DNA of 64,000 bases. Source: Acarospora socialis (Eukaryota; Ascomycota; Lecanoromycetes; Acarosporales; Acarosporaceae). A program made the position numbers and the translations under genes. The stretch covers positions 1,240,001-1,304,000 of the forward strand of contig JAMYGW020000007.1 of NCBI GenBank assembly GCA_025617375.2, read 5' to 3'. Below, piece by piece: positions 59,901 to 64,000 of the stretch. The notes under the pieces are model-generated. The model had not been told where the DNA came from, searched no databases, and saw only the letters and a program-made list of their open reading frames with translations. The stretch's first letter is position 1. Each line of letters begins with the position of its first letter.

Positions 59901-60261
59901 TTTGATGGTCTGGGCCTCTCGTGGGCGTAGTAGGAGAGATAGAATGGCTGAACGAGCTGGCAGCTGTCGCGACAGGTCGGGCCCTAAAAAACCGTTGCGA
60001 AACCTGGTCATTGTCGCCAAGAGAGGTCAGGATGGCCGCTGAACCTGCACAGAGTGCGAAGACTTTGGAGCCCCGCAGGCAGTCGAAGCCGTTCGGAGAA
60101 GTGGTGGTGGTGCCAATAACATGTTGAAGATTGAGCGCGAAAGGTTGATGAGATGACCTACTCGGGGATTTCGTTCCCTGTTTGCCGGGGGTTGGGGTGA
60201 GCTTCATGCCAGTTCCATTGTTCGCAGGGTTGATCCTGGAGTTAGTTGTCATGAGAGCCAT
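56976..60261 (-). CDS. WD40-repeat protein, MABP1/WDR62-like
   Basis: Large double beta-propeller scaffold. Exons 60261-59728, 59674-58563, 58509-56976 give 1059 aa. WD-type units: FALNLQHVIGTTTTSPNGFD, CVSLSPDGKFLAVGETGYNP, EHTFGVRCIAFSPDSNLLAS, HLNDGFLYIWTI, NIRGVAWIGNSLITVGTRHV and KVWRI, later CHFYTWSARGSVLIWDL, CSSDRTVVIRQL and TGLDGTIMIWDV. The order (NBHV-type start, LASVGHVHDGFLYIW-like unit) matches animal MABP1/WDR62, which act at spindle poles and in JNK scaffolding; the fungal role is unknown. A Ser/Arg-rich linker and a helical tail (VCRALKAYRKKLSTSSEKLR) follow. Start is the first true ATG. Convergent with SPO22, 241 bp apart. Confidence 0.85.
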
Positions 60262-60849
60262 CTGTCGCAACAAGTAGCGGGACTCATGAGCATCAACAAT
60301 AATGCTGTGGCCAGTTCATGACTACAGAAAAGTGGAGCGAAGGCATTCGCACTGGGAATTTATGATACCTTCGAGAAAGATCAATTTTCCCGTGTTATCA
60401 GCGAAACGGGGGATCTTTCTGCATTTGTGAGATCATGTTTGATTCTGTAGGACTCTGCACTGGCGGTTGACATTGGACTTCGTGAAGTGGTTGTTCAATT
60501 CAGACCCGCAGAATATTATAATGTCTATTCCACACAGACAGGACGTCCGGTGACCACGCGACGCGTATATTACATACCTAAGGTACCTAGTAGTTAAGGT
60601 AACTCTATGTAATTTCGATTGAAGGGCGAACGCGTGTCTAAGGGTCACTCGAATAGGTAGACAGTTCAGAACAGTTATAGATTCGAACCAGAAGGACTGA
60701 CACCACAGCAGGGTACCATTCAATTATTATTCTGGTTTCTCACCCTGTCCAAAACTGAGATATGTGTAAAATGGGCTCACAGTTCATGCCCAGTCTCACA
60801 ACACCATAAAGGGTAAAGTCTGTCAGCAAATATAAAAGCAGCCAGATGC
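60262..60849. other. Intergenic, no gene seen
   Basis: 588 bp between the WD40 start (-) and the oxygenase stop (-). TACCTAAGGTACCTAG occurs near 60575. No gene. Confidence 0.5.
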
Positions 60850-62443
60850 TTACAGCGCAATCTTATGTACGAAGCCCGATACTATCTTGAAGCCACAGAT
60901 GCCTGTAACGACCAAAACTCCCAAACCTGTCAATAACGCCTTCAGATTCCTCCGCTCTATACCAGGTTGCTTGAGCCCAGTCCCTTCCGAGTCCCCCAAC
61001 TCTGTGTTGGTATTAAACTCTGGAATATACTTGAAATCGAAAACACTGGTTGCCCCTAAGCCATGCTTGTTTTCGACGATGACGGCCCAGAAGATTTTCC
61101 GTAGCGCCTACACGACACGTTAGTAGTTGCCAGGCAGCAAGTGATGAAGGTGGATCTGACGGCAATCTTCCTTCTGTCAAGGTACGGTATAGATCGATAG
61201 GTATAACACACAGCCATGAAGAACATACACTGCCCTGCCATGAGAGCCCAGTAATAGAAACCTGGCCTACCCAGTCCAAGTCGGTCACAAAGCTCATTGC
61301 CGTTCAGCCAGCGGCTGTTGGCTTCCAGGAACGCCTTAGACGCGTAGCTTGGAGCCTGCCCTTCCAGACACTTGATGATATTGTTGGCTAAAATCTTTGA
61401 CGTCTCTGTAGGATCTATTTCATATAAGAGCAAGGATTCCATTACAGTCCGAGCCCTCTGAGGACTCGAAAAAGGTTCAGTCGGCGTTCCTTGGGAATAT
61501 CAGCAAAGCCTGTGACCCAAGAGTTTGGGAACTGACCTTGAAGGAACGCGATGTAGCGCCACATACTGAGGCAATCCAGAATTTCATGTTCCCGCAACCA
61601 GAGGCCTTGCCTGGGAAGGCTTAGCCAGAATAGTGTGGCAGAGAAGGTGCCAATAGTGGCTATGCAGTCGAGATCATTGATAGGTACGCCCCATTTCTCC
61701 ACATTGTAGTACCCCGGCCTCTGCTGCGTTAATCTCATGATACGTTGACGGACAGCGGCGTGCAAAAGTCGGACTCGTATTGAGGAGGCAAAACCTGCGC
61801 CACCTGGCTTGATGTCGTCAATGGATCTAGTCACCTCCAAAATATACTGCGTCGTCTCGAAGAGCCTATGGCGTGCAACCTTGGTCGAAAATCCTCCCGT
61901 ACGTGCTAGGGTCTCCACAACTCTGCTTGCACCCTTCCCAGCAATCTGTCAACCAAATGGCACCGTCCTTTATACGGAAAGACTGACCATTCCACCTAGC
62001 AGACTTTGATATGCAAGGCCGGTGAGCGAAGCGCCGCCATATCTGTAGAAAACCTCTTGCCCTCTCGCTATCTGGTCCCAGTTGACCCAATCGGGAATGG
62101 TATTAACTTGCTTCCACAACTCGCCAAGCTTCTCATCTTTCCCGGCATTATCCCGCAGCAGTACAAACAAATCTCTTTTCGGCGTCGGCGCCATGTCAGC
62201 CACTTCATTCTGGACTGGGCCTTTCTTGTCTGGGATTCTCGGAGAGTTACGAGGCAGAGCAATAGTAGTCGGCGGTGAGATTAAGTTGAGTCTATCGAGT
62301 GCTTCTTCACCGAGAGTATCATAAGAGTATTTGAGGGGATGTGTTTGCTCGGGCGTCAGATGTTCAGCAGTTAGCTGGAACGTGTAACCCCACGCTGACC
62401 GCGTGTTCTCGTCAATCTTTCGAAAGGGGTTCGGCCACGCCAT
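60850..62443 (-). CDS. DUF2236 (MpaB/latex-clearing-like) oxygenase
   Basis: Member of the MpaB/Lcp heme-oxygenase family; MpaB cleaves a farnesyl side chain at the ER, Lcp cleaves rubber. Exons 62443-61988, 61945-61537, 61489-61161, 61107-60850; 483 aa. Motifs: YRYGGASLTGLAYQSLLGGM, GFSTKVARHRLFETTQYILE, PGGAGFASSIRVRLLHAAVR, WGVPINDLDCIATIGTFSAT, LWLREHEILDCLSMWRYIAF, GTPTEPFSSPQRARTVMESL and NSRWLNGNELCDRLGLGRPG. A membrane helix near the C-terminus (LLTGLGVLVVTGICGF) anchors it. The 47-nt intron ending CCCAAG is needed to read GTPTEPF. Substrate unknown; no biosynthetic cluster surrounds it, so a housekeeping or degradative role is as likely. Confidence 0.85.
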
Positions 62444-62792
62444 GGCCGACGGAAGGAAAATGAACAGGAGAGAAGTAGCGGAGAGAATGTGCAGTGATTG
62501 TCCAGAAGAGTGGGCGCGTATTTGTATCTATGAATAATACCTTACGTAGTTAACATGCATGTTGATCTACTCCAGTACGAGTACGGTGTTCTAGTGTACC
62601 AGTAAAGTACCTAGGGTACAGTGATGATGCTCTCACGCCGAATGGGGATCTCCGCAGTAGACTGCTTACATAATATAATACGGGCCCTGAGTAGGTATCT
62701 ACCTAAGTTTATAACGTCGTCTAGGGATTAAACGACTTTCTTGATTTCACTCCTGCTTCTGGACCGAGTTGTAGCATACCGTTGCGCCTGTC
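62444..62792. other. Divergent promoter region
   Basis: 349 bp between the start codons of the oxygenase (-) and RRG9 (+). Words CCAGTACGAGTACGG and GTACCTAGGGTAC occur near 62571-62620. Confidence 0.5.
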
Positions 62793-64000
62793 ATGTCGTG
62801 CCAAAAGTGTTCTTACACTGTAATCAGTAACTTCTTGAAGAACGTCGTTGCTATTGAGCTCAGAACCAGTTATTCTTCTTCCATCGGGCGTCTATCATAT
62901 CAGCGCAAGAGACGGTCGTATGTCAAGTCGGCATTGGTTTTCCATCAATCCAGCCGCAGTTTTACTTCTACTTTCTATCCTCCCGGTACTGAGAAATCGG
63001 ACGATCTATACATACCTTTCGAAGAGAGTGTCCCGGGGCATGGGCCCGTCCCTCTGAAAGCCCGGGTTTTGGCAGCATCGAATAATACGCTACCGTGGGG
63101 CGCGGCCAGCATGCACCAGCGTCTTACGCAACCCAGAGATCCGACATATCACTGTTCAAATTCAACTACGGCAGTATATCGCAAATCTTTCGAGCCTGAC
63201 ATACGACTGCGAGATGGCTTTTACTCGGGCGAGGGAGACCCACCGTCGTATTCGCATTTTCTGTCCTCGTGCGATGAAATTGCTCCTGGTGATCTTGGGA
63301 GAGGAACTCATACCGCTCGGTCATCAATTGATCTATACTACCAAGACGATGCGAGCATGATAGTTGATTCGAAGGCAACAAATGCAGTAATGGATGTTCT
63401 CGTGCGTCTGCCGCAAATGGATGCAGGCGTCCCTTCTGTTCGGGTGCCCCTGTCACAAGAAAGAAGAAAGCAGAACGTGGGTGGATCGCTTTCGAGTTAT
63501 GACTCCCATAAAGAACTTCGCCCATCGAAACAAACCAAGCTTTTGAAGGCGGCCGAAACTCGCAATGCAGCATCGCGTAAGCCGGAGCCATGGCAGGCGC
63601 AGAAGCACGCGCTTCAGGAGAAATTTGGGCAGCAAGGCTGGTCTCCCAGAAAGCGGCTTTCCCCGGATGCACTTGAGGGTATTCGCGCGCTCAATGCGCA
63701 GTACCCGGAGAAGTTCACCACACCTGTGCTAGCAAATCAGTTCAAGATTTCACCTGAAGCGATTCGAAGAATACTGAAGAGCAAGTGGCGACCGGATGAA
63801 GTGGAGGAAGTGTCAAGAAGGCAGAGATGGGATAAACGTGGGGCGTCAATTTGGCGTCAGATGGTCGAACTTGGAGTTAAACCCCCGAAGCGTTGGCGCG
63901 AAATGGGCGTAACCAAGACCATTGCCATACGTGGCTCTGATCGGAGTACAATGGGTTACCATGGGAGGAGAACAGGGTCATGGAACATGACCAAAAGGTC
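62793..64000 (+). CDS. RRG9: Required for respiratory growth protein 9 (neugrin domain), 3' cut by window
   Basis: Mitochondrial protein needed for mtDNA maintenance or respiration. One uninterrupted frame from ATG 62793 to the window end, at least 402 codons, with no stop, so its 3' end lies outside. The neugrin-like core is near the end: KPEPWQAQKHALQEKFGQQG, WSPRKRLSPDALEGIRALNA, QYPEKFTTPVLANQFKISPE, AIRRILKSKWRPDEVEEVSR and WDKRGASIWRQMVELGVKPP. The first 200 residues are a long, poorly conserved leader, presumably including a targeting signal (SYQRKRRSYVKS, SSRSFTSTF). It is on the long side for the family. Confidence 0.9.
   Translation, partial: MSCQKCSYTVISNFLKNVVAIELRTSYSSSIGRLSYQRKRRSYVKSALVFHQSSRSFTSTFYPPGTEKSDDLYIPFEESVPGHGPVPLKARVLAASNNTLPWGAASMHQRLTQPRDPTYHCSNSTTAVYRKSFEPDIRLRDGFYSGEGDPPSYSHFLSSCDEIAPGDLGRGTHTARSSIDLYYQDDASMIVDSKATNAVMDVLVRLPQMDAGVPSVRVPLSQERRKQNVGGSLSSYDSHKELRPSKQTKLLKAAETRNAASRKPEPWQAQKHALQEKFGQQGWSPRKRLSPDALEGIRALNAQYPEKFTTPVLANQFKISPEAIRRILKSKWRPDEVEEVSRRQRWDKRGASIWRQMVELGVKPPKRWREMGVTKTIAIRGSDRSTMGYHGRRTGSWNMTKR

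Noticed and set aside
61441-61540. Apparent frameshift in the DUF2236 gene
   Set aside because: A 47-nt intron (GTCAGT..CCCAAG) removes it and yields the conserved GTPTEPF...RARTVMESL segment.
1-64000. CRISPR array, prophage or bacterial operon
   Set aside because: The window is eukaryotic with intron-bearing genes; no spaced direct repeats of that kind are present.

Overview
The window looks like nuclear DNA of a filamentous ascomycete (Pezizomycotina). Genes are short and carry introns mostly of 45 to 70 nt with GT..AG ends and CTAAC/CTGAC-type branch points. Products match fungal versions of AcuK, fungal Dicer-like 2, Rrg9, CENP-Q/Fta7 and Spo22/Zip4. A dead transposon shows cytosine deamination like RIP. 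Class is not settled; gene style and CpG-directed mutation would fit Eurotiomycetes (inference). All exon coordinates are my own reading, checked for splice-site type and for phase across every junction.

Layout. 0.2-4.5 kb: mitochondrial dicarboxylate-type carrier (+), RNA polymerase II subunit Rpb3 (-), calcipressin (+). 4.5-14.3 kb: weak open stretches, a zinc-finger-like protein (-), an amino-acid permease (-), an unknown protein (-) and a RING-CH membrane ubiquitin ligase (-). 14.6-23 kb: proteasome alpha2 (+), Dicer-like 2 (+), acyl-CoA dehydrogenase (+) and a candidate 66-aa protein on the opposite strand at its 3' end. 24.3-30.1 kb: sugar-type MFS transporter (-) and an unknown coiled-coil protein (-). 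31-40.8 kb: RFC1 (-), mitochondrial ribosomal protein uL16m (+), a doubtful small gene (-), RFC5 (-), a foldback transposon fossil and COX11 (-). 41.4-43.4 kb: TMEM135-like membrane protein (-). 44.0-46.2 kb: an AT-rich, CpG-free DNA transposon of Fot/pogo type carrying a younger hAT-like MITE. 47-62.4 kb: bHLH factor (+), CENP-Q (+), AcuK/Ert1 (+), Spo22/Zip4 (+), MABP1/WDR62-like WD40 protein (-) and a DUF2236 (MpaB-like) oxygenase (-). The window ends inside RRG9 (+).

How the genes relate. Most are housekeeping genes and I see no secondary-metabolite or defence cluster. Two clamp-loader subunits (RFC1, RFC5) lie about 3 kb apart, each with one ACGCGT box about 100 bp upstream of its start. 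CENP-Q and Spo22/Zip4 (kinetochore, meiosis) flank acuK (gluconeogenesis control). Dicer-like 2 and the mutated transposon are the genome-defence theme: one is the silencing enzyme, the other a record of CpG mutation. The most unusual points are the nested CpG-free/CpG-containing transposon pair, the foldback element next to RFC5, a probable 5-nt exon in the carrier gene, a GC-AG intron and a 20-nt exon in SPO22, and a possible start codon formed by splicing.
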